In this document: in pieces, positions 40,942 to 48,654 of the stretch | Layout of the letters: each line of letters starts with the position of its first letter | How positions within the stretch are numbered: position 1 is the first letter of the stretch | Assembly: GCA_029941905.1 (NCBI GenBank) | Contig: JAPYTQ010000019.1 | Location: forward strand, 1-64,000 | DNA length: 64,000 nucleotides | Direction of reading: 5' to 3' | Origin: JAHRVQ01 sp029941905 | GTDB taxonomy: Bacteria > Pseudomonadota > Gammaproteobacteria > Pseudomonadales > Azotimanducaceae | The notes under the pieces: generated by a model | What the model was told of the DNA's origin: nothing | The model's database searches: none | The model's input: only the letters and a program-made list of their open reading frames with translations | Translations under genes and position numbers: made by a program

Positions 40942-41337
40942 TCAAGACATAATCGCCATTACAATAATCCAAACGCTCATGCCAACGCCGGTAGCAAAAC
41001 ATAGAACCCGTGCTGGTGCGATATTATTGATATAGAAAATACCATGCAGCAGTCTCGCCGCCACCCAAATCATCGCGGCGGTCGACCAGTTACCGGCCGG
41101 GTCTACGCCAGCCATCATCGCAGTGAGATTGGCGACAGCAAATACAGCCAGCGCCTCCCAGGCATTAGACTGTGCACCCCAGGCGCGGGCACCAGCCTGC
41201 ACCAGCTTCTCCGCCTGAACCCGGGGTTCATTGAGATCCACATTGCTGAACTGCCTGATACGAAACGGTACGGATGTTCCCGCCCATACATAAGGCAGGA
41301 TGACACCAGCAAGCAGACACCACAGTTGAATTGTCAT
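40942..41337 (-). CDS. MAPEG-family membrane protein
   Basis: 131-residue four-helix membrane protein of the MAPEG family (membrane-associated proteins in eicosanoid and glutathione metabolism). The start LWCLLAGVILPYVWAG, the RAWGAQSNAWEALAVF stretch after helix 1, and WVAARLLHGIFY are family features. Bacterial members may have glutathione transferase or peroxidase activity, but most are uncharacterised. It is encoded 45 bases upstream of the TauD-type gene on the minus strand. Confidence 0.85.
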   Translation of the reverse strand: MTIQLWCLLAGVILPYVWAGTSVPFRIRQFSNVDLNEPRVQAEKLVQAGARAWGAQSNAWEALAVFAVANLTAMMAGVDPAGNWSTAAMIWVAARLLHGIFYINNIAPARVLCFATGVGMSVWIIVMAIMS

Positions 41338-41554
41338 CGATACGCTCCTTTTTGGGTTGAGTAAACATTACTATTACGGTGAACGACGGTCCAGGCCTGT
41401 TTCCCACCTGTTCTGGAAGATCACATATTCCGATTGACTCACAATAACGGGACACCCAGTCTCAACACGGTATCAGCCAGTTTTGGTTACTCTCCTGGAA
41501 CGATCAGGCCGATGAAAAAGCGCCCGCTAGATGCAAGGCGCATATTCAAGACGC

Positions 41555-42988
41555 TCATTCCGCGACTAATTCGCCGGCCTCAAATTGTTGGTAAGCTGCG
41601 TGCCAATTGTTCACTTCCTCATAAGCCAGGGCAAATTCAAGCAACATTTTGTCCTGGCCAATCGGGGCAATAAACTGAATACCCATCGCAGCTCCGTCCC
41701 TGAAACCGGCAGGTAATGCAACGACGGGGCAACCGCTCAATGTCCCGCCGATAACAACTTCCATCCAACGGTGATAGGTATCCATATTGTTGCCGTCAAT
41801 CACACTGGGCCAGTGCTCCTCCACAGGAAAGGGAAATACCTGTGCCGATGGCAACGCCAGGATGTCCCATTTGGTAAAGACCTGATTCACCGCCCGGTAC
41901 CAGTCCGATCGAACGCTGCTGGCATCGGTCACTTGAGCAGCGGTGAGATTGAAACTCTGCTCGATTTCCCAGATTAGTTCAGGTTTCAGTAGCTCCCGGG
42001 AGGTTGGATTTTCGTAGAGAAGCCTGCGCCCTCCAGCAACCATCCACTGACGCAGCACTAACCAACACTGCCACAGACTGGCCATGTCGAAATCGATGGA
42101 AGCGGGGGTCACAATGGCCCCGGCGGTTTCCAGGTTTTTTAAACTGGCCTCACACAATTCCAGCACCCCGGGTTGCATTGCAAGGTAACCGTCATAGTCT
42201 GCCAGCCACCCAATTTTCAGATCTTTTAATGACCCCATACTAAAGCTGTCCGGCGCCCCAACAGGTTCCTGCACACTCAAAGGTGACCGGTTACTTGCAC
42301 CAGCGAGCGTCGTAAATAACTGAATAACGTCCTCAATGGTTCGACCCATGGGACCTTCGGTTGAAAGTTGATTGAAGAACAGATCCTGCTTTGCTCTGGG
42401 TACTCTGCCAAGACTCGGTCGTATCGCAGCGATGTTGTTATATCCAGCGGGGTTTCGCAGCGACCCCATCATGTCACTGCCATCAGCCACGGGAAGCATG
42501 CCGGTGGCCAGCGCTACCGCTGCGCCACCGCTGCTCCCCCCTGCAGTCAGGTTAATGTCAAATGCATTCCTGGTTGGGCCGTATACCGGGTTATAAGTCT
42601 GCGAGCCCAACCCAAATTCAGGAACATTTGTTTTACCGATAAAAATCGCACCTTGCTGGCGGATACGCTCAACAAACAAATCGTCCTCCGTTGCAATCGT
42701 GTTAGCAAATACCGGAGACCCAAAGCTGGTAACGAATCCTTCAAGATTAGCCAGGTCTTTAACCGCGTGGGGTAAACCGTGCATCCACCCCCAATATTCA
42801 CCACGGGCCAGCGCTTCATCCGCCTGCCTCGCCTGTTTCAACAAATCCTCAGCATCCACTAATTCAACGATGGCGTTGTGTACCGGATTAAAGGCTTCGA
42901 TACGTTGCAGGGTCTGGCGCATATACTCACGACAACTGATATCCTTGTTGGCAATCGCGCGTGATGCTTGTATTGCAGACAGGTACAT
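41555..42988 (-). CDS. Amidase (amidase signature family)
   Basis: 477-residue hydrolase of the amidase signature family. The Ser-cisSer-Lys triad is recognisable: the lysine in PHAVKDLANLEG near residue 70 and the serines in LTAGGSSGGAAVALATGM near residue 150, with the intervening FGLGSQTYNPVYGPTRNAF. Substrates include amides of carboxylic acids, and GatA is a close relative, but no gatB/gatC is adjacent and the position in a catabolic region favours a degradative amidase. The ATG at 42988 (MYLSAIQAS) is preferred to one 15 codons upstream. Divergent from the MBL-fold gene. Confidence 0.9.
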   Translation of the reverse strand: MYLSAIQASRAIANKDISCREYMRQTLQRIEAFNPVHNAIVELVDAEDLLKQARQADEALARGEYWGWMHGLPHAVKDLANLEGFVTSFGSPVFANTIATEDDLFVERIRQQGAIFIGKTNVPEFGLGSQTYNPVYGPTRNAFDINLTAGGSSGGAAVALATGMLPVADGSDMMGSLRNPAGYNNIAAIRPSLGRVPRAKQDLFFNQLSTEGPMGRTIEDVIQLFTTLAGASNRSPLSVQEPVGAPDSFSMGSLKDLKIGWLADYDGYLAMQPGVLELCEASLKNLETAGAIVTPASIDFDMASLWQCWLVLRQWMVAGGRRLLYENPTSRELLKPELIWEIEQSFNLTAAQVTDASSVRSDWYRAVNQVFTKWDILALPSAQVFPFPVEEHWPSVIDGNNMDTYHRWMEVVIGGTLSGCPVVALPAGFRDGAAMGIQFIAPIGQDKMLLEFALAYEEVNNWHAAYQQFEAGELVAE

Positions 42989-43111
42989 ACTATTTTTCCC
43001 GTTTTTTTGTTCGGCTAAAGCCAGGATTCCCATGAAAAAAAGAGTATGTCATTTTGTGGATAGTTTACGAACCTTTTTAGCGACGCACTGGAGTGCGGAA
43101 ATCAAGTAGCG

Positions 43112-43852
43112 ATGCAGATACACTTACTGAAAACCCGACTGGTTAATTCATACATTGTTGAATACCAGGAAAACCTGTTGGTGGTGGACGTGGCGTTGGG
43201 CTGTCATGAACATGTTGCCGCCTTTATCACCGGTGAGTTAGGACGTTCACTCTCTGAAGTTGCGCTAATCACCTGTACTCACGACGACCCTGATCATCTG
43301 GGCGGAGTCAAGGCACTGGCGCAACTGTGTGGTGCCCCTGTTGGATTGCCCTACGCTTCCAAAAAACGGCGGCGTAAATTATTGAATGATCCCCATGCCT
43401 TCTTTTTCCGCTTTTTTACCATGTTCAAGGAAGCATTTCGGCCAAGGGCCTGGCTCATGTATGCAAACCCCCAACGCTCGTCGAAAGCCAGAGCTGAAAT
43501 CCTGACCCTTCAGACAACAGATCAGATAAATCCAGTCTCCCGGGTTTCCGAGACAAGCCGTATCAAGGATCGTCAAACCCTGCCTTTTTTCAGTGAGTGG
43601 CAACTGATCCATACCCCCGGTCATTCCTGGGACAGCTGCTGTTATTACCACGAGCATTCTGCAACGCTGATCTCCGGCGACACGCTGCTAGGTAGCCGGC
43701 GCAAAGGCCATCTGGTTGCACCTGCTATTCTTGCGAATCCGAAACACCTGAAATCAAGCTATCGACAGTTATCAAACATGCGTATCAAGAGAGTTTTCCC
43801 GGGACATGGTTCCATGATAGAGGGTGATCACCTGATACATAAAAACCTCTAG
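43112..43852 (+). CDS. MBL-fold metallo-hydrolase
   Basis: 246-residue metallo-beta-lactamase-fold hydrolase. The first metal motif reads CTHDDPDHLGG (a T-H-x-D-x-D-H variant of HxHxDH, with Asp in place of the second His), followed by the histidine in HTPGHSWD near residue 171, the aspartate in LISGDTLLG and the final FPGHG. Substrates may be thioesters, lactones or glutathione adducts. Its stop codon TAG coincides with the first bases of an IS-end-like sequence at 43850. The next gene starts 72 bases downstream on the same strand. Confidence 0.88.
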   Translation: MQIHLLKTRLVNSYIVEYQENLLVVDVALGCHEHVAAFITGELGRSLSEVALITCTHDDPDHLGGVKALAQLCGAPVGLPYASKKRRRKLLNDPHAFFFRFFTMFKEAFRPRAWLMYANPQRSSKARAEILTLQTTDQINPVSRVSETSRIKDRQTLPFFSEWQLIHTPGHSWDSCCYYHEHSATLISGDTLLGSRRKGHLVAPAILANPKHLKSSYRQLSNMRIKRVFPGHGSMIEGDHLIHKNL

Positions 43853-43912
43853 TGTCGTGTCCTGTATTTTGGACAAGCGACCGCTGGAAGCATACATTAG
43901 CGGACACAATAC
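43850..43912. repeat. Possible relic of a transposon end
   Basis: tagtgtcgtgtcctgta at 43850-43866 matches the first 17 bp of the inverted repeats of the element at 56213-56517 at 15 positions, and a weaker inverted ggacacaatacac follows at 43898-43910. It may be a deleted copy or a solo end of the same family between the MBL and CMD-like genes. Confidence 0.35.
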
Positions 43913-43923
43913 ACGGAGCAACA

Positions 43924-44292
43924 ATGATGAACGAAGAAGAAAAACTCAAATTATCTCGCCAAATTACTGATCGACTACCAGCACCAGAAGAAATCCGTGA
44001 CGATTGGGGAAAGTTAATTATCGACACCGTCTTACCGGAAGGCGTCTGGTCAAGAGACGGCCTTTCCCAGAGAGATCGTAGTTTGATAACCGTCGCGGCG
44101 TTAACCGCTCTGTATCGACCGAACGAGTTACGACTACATATTGGTCGTGCACTGGATAATGGTCTTAGCCGAACAGAAATCAGTGAACTTATTATGCATA
44201 TGGCAATTTATGGCGGCTTTCCCGTTGCCGTTGAAGGTATGCATATCGCCACGGAAGTTTTCGAAAAACGCGACAAAAGAAAAAAGGAATAG
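43924..44292 (+). CDS. Carboxymuconolactone decarboxylase-family protein
   Basis: 122-residue helical protein of the CMD/AhpD superfamily, closest to the PcaC-like branch: WSRDGLSQRDRSLITVAAL and the block LIMHMAIYGGFPVAVEGM are typical. No CxxC pair is present, so it is not an AhpD-type peroxidase component. Members decarboxylate lactones in the protocatechuate pathway or have unknown functions. GGAG lies upstream of the paired ATG codons at 43924. It converges with the DUF3482 GTPase gene across 12 bases. Confidence 0.85.
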   Translation: MMNEEEKLKLSRQITDRLPAPEEIRDDWGKLIIDTVLPEGVWSRDGLSQRDRSLITVAALTALYRPNELRLHIGRALDNGLSRTEISELIMHMAIYGGFPVAVEGMHIATEVFEKRDKRKKE

Positions 44293-44304
44293 GCTAGTGG
44301 AGTG

Positions 44305-45678
44305 TCAATCGATGGTGTGTAAAAACGGCAGAACCGTTTTCGCCAGCGATGTCACTGTTTTCTGTTTACTGAGCCTGTCCATCGCCGTGGTCAGTGCTTT
44401 TTTCTGCGGTTTCGCAAGCTTTTCAATTCGAGAAAACAGCTCGATATTCTGAACCTTTACCTGGCCTCGTTTAGCATGACTGCGATTTTTTAGCTGAGAG
44501 AACAAGTTAACGAAACGCCCCAGGACCACAAACGGAAAGTTTTTATCGCGAGCAGGTCCCTGGCAGGCTTCATAACCACCCAGAGGCAGTCCCTTAACTC
44601 GTAACTTTGTAAGCCTATCGCCGCCAAACAGAGCTCCGCCGTACCCCACCAGGGCACCACCTAATGCGCCCAACATAAAACTCTGGCCTGCAACGGCCGC
44701 ATCAACTACTGCACCTGCGGTTGCGCCAGAGGCGGCGGCAAAGGTCAGCAACTGTCGCTTGTTTAGCCCCCAGGCGTACCAGTGTTCGACGTCGAACAAT
44801 TGCGGTGGATAGTCCATGGATTCCACCTCGAGTTCACTGTGATTAAAGGTAAAAACAGTTTTCATTTTTTCAAATGCGTCTTTCTCCCGTTGCTGCATCC
44901 AATCCTTGTATATTTGGGCGACAATTGACTCCAGCGCTTTTGCCTGTGATTTATTCAATGCTTTTTGCCGATACTCATGACTGCAGAGGTCTTCAAGTAG
45001 ATCTCCAAGGATCGTTGCACATTCTTCTACAATATCTACTTTTTGTTGCCGTAGATCCGAGATCAGCCGGTACAAGCTGGATTGCCAAGTCGGCTGAAGG
45101 TGGGCAAAGGCTTCCAGCAGTGAGATCTGTTTATCAAAATCTGCCTGCATGGGATCAAATACCCTAACAAGCCTAAAATACTGAGCCAGGGCACTTTCCC
45201 ACGCCGTCACATATTCTTCATTTTCGATAGGATTGATCAGGGCCATACTGGCTCGACCGGTCCATCTTAGAATCTCCATCTCTGCCTCATATTCTGCGCC
45301 ATAAGGACGAGAGCCATCCACAACATACAATATCGCCGCGCCCTTCATCAGAGGCGTGAGTATTTCAACTTCATCAGGAAACTTTTTCTGGCACCCTTCA
45401 CTGGATACAAACAACTGCACTGCCCGGGACCGCTGATCGGCACTACCGGCATGCTTTTTTAACCACTTGAGGGCTTGCGTGGGTCTTTGGAAACCCGGTG
45501 TATCGATCAACTCAAAACCACTGGTCGCGGTACTCACCGGATACGCAGACGCCCTGGTTGTGGTACCGCCGCGTCTTGATATCAATATAGCGTCATTGTG
45601 AGACAAGGTGGAGACGATCGACGACTTACCCTTGTTGGGATGCCCAACGACCGCGAACCGGGGCGTGATAGCATTCAC
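44305..45678 (-). CDS. DUF3482-type GTPase
   Basis: 457-residue Era/YihA-like GTPase with a C-terminal DUF3482 region. G motifs: P-loop GHPNKGKSSI near residue 13, switch I RRGGTTTRA, and DTPGFQRPT near residue 55. The C-terminal part has a glycine-rich segment (ASGATAGAVVDAAVAGQSF and LGGALVGYGGALFGGD) that can insert in membranes. Start is GTG at 45678, four-base overlap (GTGA) with the DUF2868 gene. The two genes occur as a pair in many gammaproteobacteria; a role in membrane or envelope function is suspected but not established. Confidence 0.85.
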   Translation of the reverse strand: MNAITPRFAVVGHPNKGKSSIVSTLSHNDAILISRRGGTTTRASAYPVSTATSGFELIDTPGFQRPTQALKWLKKHAGSADQRSRAVQLFVSSEGCQKKFPDEVEILTPLMKGAAILYVVDGSRPYGAEYEAEMEILRWTGRASMALINPIENEEYVTAWESALAQYFRLVRVFDPMQADFDKQISLLEAFAHLQPTWQSSLYRLISDLRQQKVDIVEECATILGDLLEDLCSHEYRQKALNKSQAKALESIVAQIYKDWMQQREKDAFEKMKTVFTFNHSELEVESMDYPPQLFDVEHWYAWGLNKRQLLTFAAASGATAGAVVDAAVAGQSFMLGALGGALVGYGGALFGGDRLTKLRVKGLPLGGYEACQGPARDKNFPFVVLGRFVNLFSQLKNRSHAKRGQVKVQNIELFSRIEKLAKPQKKALTTAMDRLSKQKTVTSLAKTVLPFLHTID

Positions 45679-46802
45679 TTCATACCACCTGTGCGCCAGG
45701 CCAACAATTGCCAATTGTCCTGGGTCGCCGTGAAGCGGCGCCATTCTTCGAGATGAAAGTCCGTCACAGCTTCTTGAGCGGAGTTTTTCCAGTCTACCGG
45801 CAGCAGGTAACCATGGGTATCGTGCAAGTAATCAGCCAATTCAGCCAACGGTGGTTCCCAGGACTTTACCAGCACCAATTGGCTCCCCACAGCTTGTTGC
45901 GCCTGGGAGTGTTGAGCATCTTCGGCCGTTGGACCGGCATGAAGTTCACCGCTGATTTGCTGTGGATAGTGTTTTGCGAGTTGCTCAACGATCAGGTCCG
46001 GGATGCCGCCCCAGTTCACCAGCGTGCAGGTGTTCTCAATTCGGGTGACAACGGGTGCCAGAATTTCCTGACCCTCTCCCTGATAGTCCCGGGATTGCCG
46101 GCTCACTGGGTCCTGTCGTTCAGCCCGGGACATTTTTCTCAGAATCATGATACGCGCGGCAACAAGCAGTAAGCCTCTGGGAAGAAAACTGTAAAATATC
46201 TGGATCGCCAGTACAAATTGCCACCACTGGGCATAGCTTGAAATAGAAGCATTTCCGGGCGCGATGCGGGAATCCTGGGTCTGCAACAACAATTCAACCC
46301 CAGGCTGCGCAGCCTCCCAGTACCGCCAGGGTGCGGACAGCCATTGCAACAATGGCAACAAGTCCTGCGCTGTCAGCAAGGTACTTCGCCAGACGAAGTT
46401 AATGTCAGTCGCCAATAGCAGTAAGAAAAATACCACCAGCCCCGCCAGACTAAAACAGATAGCCACCAATTGACTGGCCTGAAAAAACCATAACCGGTCG
46501 AACCCCTGTTGTCTCAGCTGTCGCCAGAACTGCTGTTGCTCCGGCGACCACAAAGGCAATCTTTTCAGTAATTGGGCAAAATTGAACCCGCTGCCAAACA
46601 ACAGTGAAATCGTGGAGATTACAACGCTGGCAATGGGTAGAAACAAGTAGACCAGCAACAGGTAAAGGATGTTAACCCGGCCCAACTCATCACCGACCAG
46701 TATGGCCCAACCGGTAAAACCGCCAAAGAAAAAGCCCGCAACCGAAAGCAGCAGGGTTACCCCGCCGTTCAGGTTTGTCCTTAAGTCGCTGGAATGCGGC
46801 AT
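45675..46802 (-). CDS. DUF2868 membrane protein
   Basis: 375-residue protein with five or so membrane helices in the first 220 residues and a cytoplasmic domain in the rest, belonging to DUF2868. It begins with MPHSSDLRTNLNGGVTLLLS and has a long hydrophobic loop region around residue 140. It overlaps the DUF3482 GTPase gene by four bases, an arrangement shared with many gammaproteobacteria, so the two products probably act together, perhaps as a GTP-controlled membrane complex. Precise function unknown. Confidence 0.85.
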   Translation of the reverse strand: MPHSSDLRTNLNGGVTLLLSVAGFFFGGFTGWAILVGDELGRVNILYLLLVYLFLPIASVVISTISLLFGSGFNFAQLLKRLPLWSPEQQQFWRQLRQQGFDRLWFFQASQLVAICFSLAGLVVFFLLLLATDINFVWRSTLLTAQDLLPLLQWLSAPWRYWEAAQPGVELLLQTQDSRIAPGNASISSYAQWWQFVLAIQIFYSFLPRGLLLVAARIMILRKMSRAERQDPVSRQSRDYQGEGQEILAPVVTRIENTCTLVNWGGIPDLIVEQLAKHYPQQISGELHAGPTAEDAQHSQAQQAVGSQLVLVKSWEPPLAELADYLHDTHGYLLPVDWKNSAQEAVTDFHLEEWRRFTATQDNWQLLAWRTGGMK

Positions 46803-46825
46803 TAACCGTATATCATTAAATCATG

Positions 46826-47932
46826 TCATTTGATAAGCGAAGCCAGGTCAATCTGGTACAGATCTGCGACATTCTGACTCAGTATCGCGCGCTTCATCTC
46901 TGGCGTCAGCACTTTGGTATGTTCTTCCAGCATGGCCTGTGACCAGGGCCAGGTGGAGTCAGAGTGTGGAAAGTCATTGGCCCACATCAATCGCTTCCAG
47001 TTCATCATTTCGGCACTCCTGAAAGCAACCCAATCGTCCTGGAATGTGGTATAGATATGCTCAGAAAAATACTCGCTGGGCAGCTTCGACAACGCTACAT
47101 TCGGGGCCAGCCAATTCCTGTGTCGCTTGTACGCATGGTCCATTCGATACAGATAATGTGGTACCCAGCCTGCGTCTGCTTCAACACAAACTACTTTCAA
47201 TTCGGGATATCGTTCAAAAACCCCGCCAAATATCAATGTCCCCATGATGTCCTGGTTGCCACGGATAATTGACAGGAAGCTGTTGATTCTGGGTCCCCGA
47301 TGCCCTCCGCCTTTGGTCGTCAGAATATGAAACGAAACCGGCAGTTCAAGCTCAATGGCTTTCTCCCAGACCGGATTATAAATTTCAGAATCGAAGTCTT
47401 CTTCCTTCGGGTTGCCTGACATCATCACACCACGCAGCCCGAGATCTTTAATGGATTGCAGGTCTCTGACAGTTTGATCCGGGCTGCTCACCGCTGTTTG
47501 CCCACAACCCAGCAATCGATCAGGGTTTTCACTGCAGTATTCACTGATCCACCGATTGTATGCGTCAAAGCAGGCTTGCTTGTAGTCAAAATCCTTGTGA
47601 TTACACAACATCATGCCAACAGTCGGGTAAATTATTTCTGCGGCAACACCATCTTTTTCCTGGTCAGCGACCCGCGCCGTTGGGTCCCAACCGCTACGGT
47701 GGAGCTCTTCAAATTTCACGCCACCGGTGGTGATTTCTTCCGGCTTTTTTCCAGCTGCGGCAACCAGTCCCAGTTGAATAGGTCGATCCATGCCATCAAT
47801 GATAAAAACATCGCCAGTGTCCAACGACTCAATGCGGGGCGCACGGTCTTTATAACTGGCATCAATGTAATCGACGTAAGTGCCAGGGGCTTCTGTAATA
47901 TGAGAATCTGCTGAGATAACGGGGTAATCCAT
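46826..47932 (-). CDS. Amidohydrolase_2-family metal-dependent hydrolase
   Basis: 368-residue TIM-barrel enzyme of the same family as the one at 22884-24143, sharing the block order VISADSHITEAPGTY, PVSFHILTTKGGG near residue 190 and WANDFPHSDSTWPWS near residue 315. It is a likely decarboxylase or ring hydrolase. The ATG at 47932 is chosen over a GTG two codons earlier that lies inside the GAGGTG ribosome-binding sequence. It is divergent from the zinc-finger gene. Unlike the first copy it has no thiolase partners. Confidence 0.87.
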   Translation of the reverse strand: MDYPVISADSHITEAPGTYVDYIDASYKDRAPRIESLDTGDVFIIDGMDRPIQLGLVAAAGKKPEEITTGGVKFEELHRSGWDPTARVADQEKDGVAAEIIYPTVGMMLCNHKDFDYKQACFDAYNRWISEYCSENPDRLLGCGQTAVSSPDQTVRDLQSIKDLGLRGVMMSGNPKEEDFDSEIYNPVWEKAIELELPVSFHILTTKGGGHRGPRINSFLSIIRGNQDIMGTLIFGGVFERYPELKVVCVEADAGWVPHYLYRMDHAYKRHRNWLAPNVALSKLPSEYFSEHIYTTFQDDWVAFRSAEMMNWKRLMWANDFPHSDSTWPWSQAMLEEHTKVLTPEMKRAILSQNVADLYQIDLASLIK

Positions 47933-48058
47933 CTGCACCTCGAAGAAAATTTGAATGCTACTTTATACGCCATTCGCCGCACCATTTATACTCCTTACAG
48001 CACTGGCATTGCCGCCAGTCTTGATGCAGACTCTTGGCTCGACCACATGGAAATTGTG

Positions 48059-48592
48059 ATGCCACACACCATAGAACCTGCGAACAGTGGCCGATCAAAA
48101 TGTCGCGGTTGCGGCCAGCCAATCAGCAAGGGCGAGTTACGTTTCGGCGAACGGTTGCCAAATCCCTTTAGCGACGATAGTGAGATGACCTTATGGTTCC
48201 ATATCGATTGTGCTTCGCTGAAGAGACCGGAGTCCCTGGCGGAGGTCATCGATGCGGAGGCAAACGATCCTGTGAATCAGCTGGAGAATATCAAGACCCT
48301 GAGGACCACCGCTAAATTCGGTATTGAATACCATCGCACCCAGCGTATTGATGGCGTTGAACGTGCCCCCAGCGGCAGGGCCCATTGCCGATCCTGCCAG
48401 GAAATGATTGGTAAAGACGAGTGGCGAATTCGTCTGGTGTTTTTTGAAGATGGCATGTTCAACGCTGCAGGGAACATACATTTAGGCTGCTCAGAGGCAT
48501 ATTTCGAGACAACCGATATTATGAACCGACTCCGGCATTTTGGGGGAGAACTGTCTGACGCAGATATCACTGAAATCAAGGAGCATCTTTAA
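48059..48592 (+). CDS. Protein with two PARP-type zinc fingers
   Basis: 177-residue protein with two copies of the PARP-type zinc finger (C-x2-C ... H-x2-C). First finger: SKCRGCGQPISKGELRF then WFHIDC (residues about 17-62); second: HCRSCQEMIGKDEWRIR then NIHLGC (residues about 105-147). In eukaryotic PARP1, DNA ligase III and some bacterial proteins these fingers bind nicked or broken DNA. No catalytic domain is attached. The start is uncertain (ATG 48047 or 48059); no clear ribosome-binding site. It overlaps or closely precedes an ADP-ribosylglycohydrolase gene on the same strand. Confidence 0.8.
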   Translation: MPHTIEPANSGRSKCRGCGQPISKGELRFGERLPNPFSDDSEMTLWFHIDCASLKRPESLAEVIDAEANDPVNQLENIKTLRTTAKFGIEYHRTQRIDGVERAPSGRAHCRSCQEMIGKDEWRIRLVFFEDGMFNAAGNIHLGCSEAYFETTDIMNRLRHFGGELSDADITEIKEHL

Positions 48593-48594
48593 CC

Positions 48595-48654
48595 TGTCAT
48601 CAAATAGCGTGTCACCAAAAAGCTTGTCATCAAAAGACGTGCGATCAAGAAAGG
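48595..48654. repeat. Four degenerate 15-bp tandem repeats at glycohydrolase start
   Basis: Units tgtcatcaaatagcg, tgtcaccaaaaagct, tgtcatcaaaagacg and tgcgatcaagaaagg follow each other at 48595-48654. They span the gap between the zinc-finger stop and the first conserved residues of the hydrolase and are in frame with it, so they may have added to its N-terminus or reflect slippage at the gene boundary. Confidence 0.75.
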
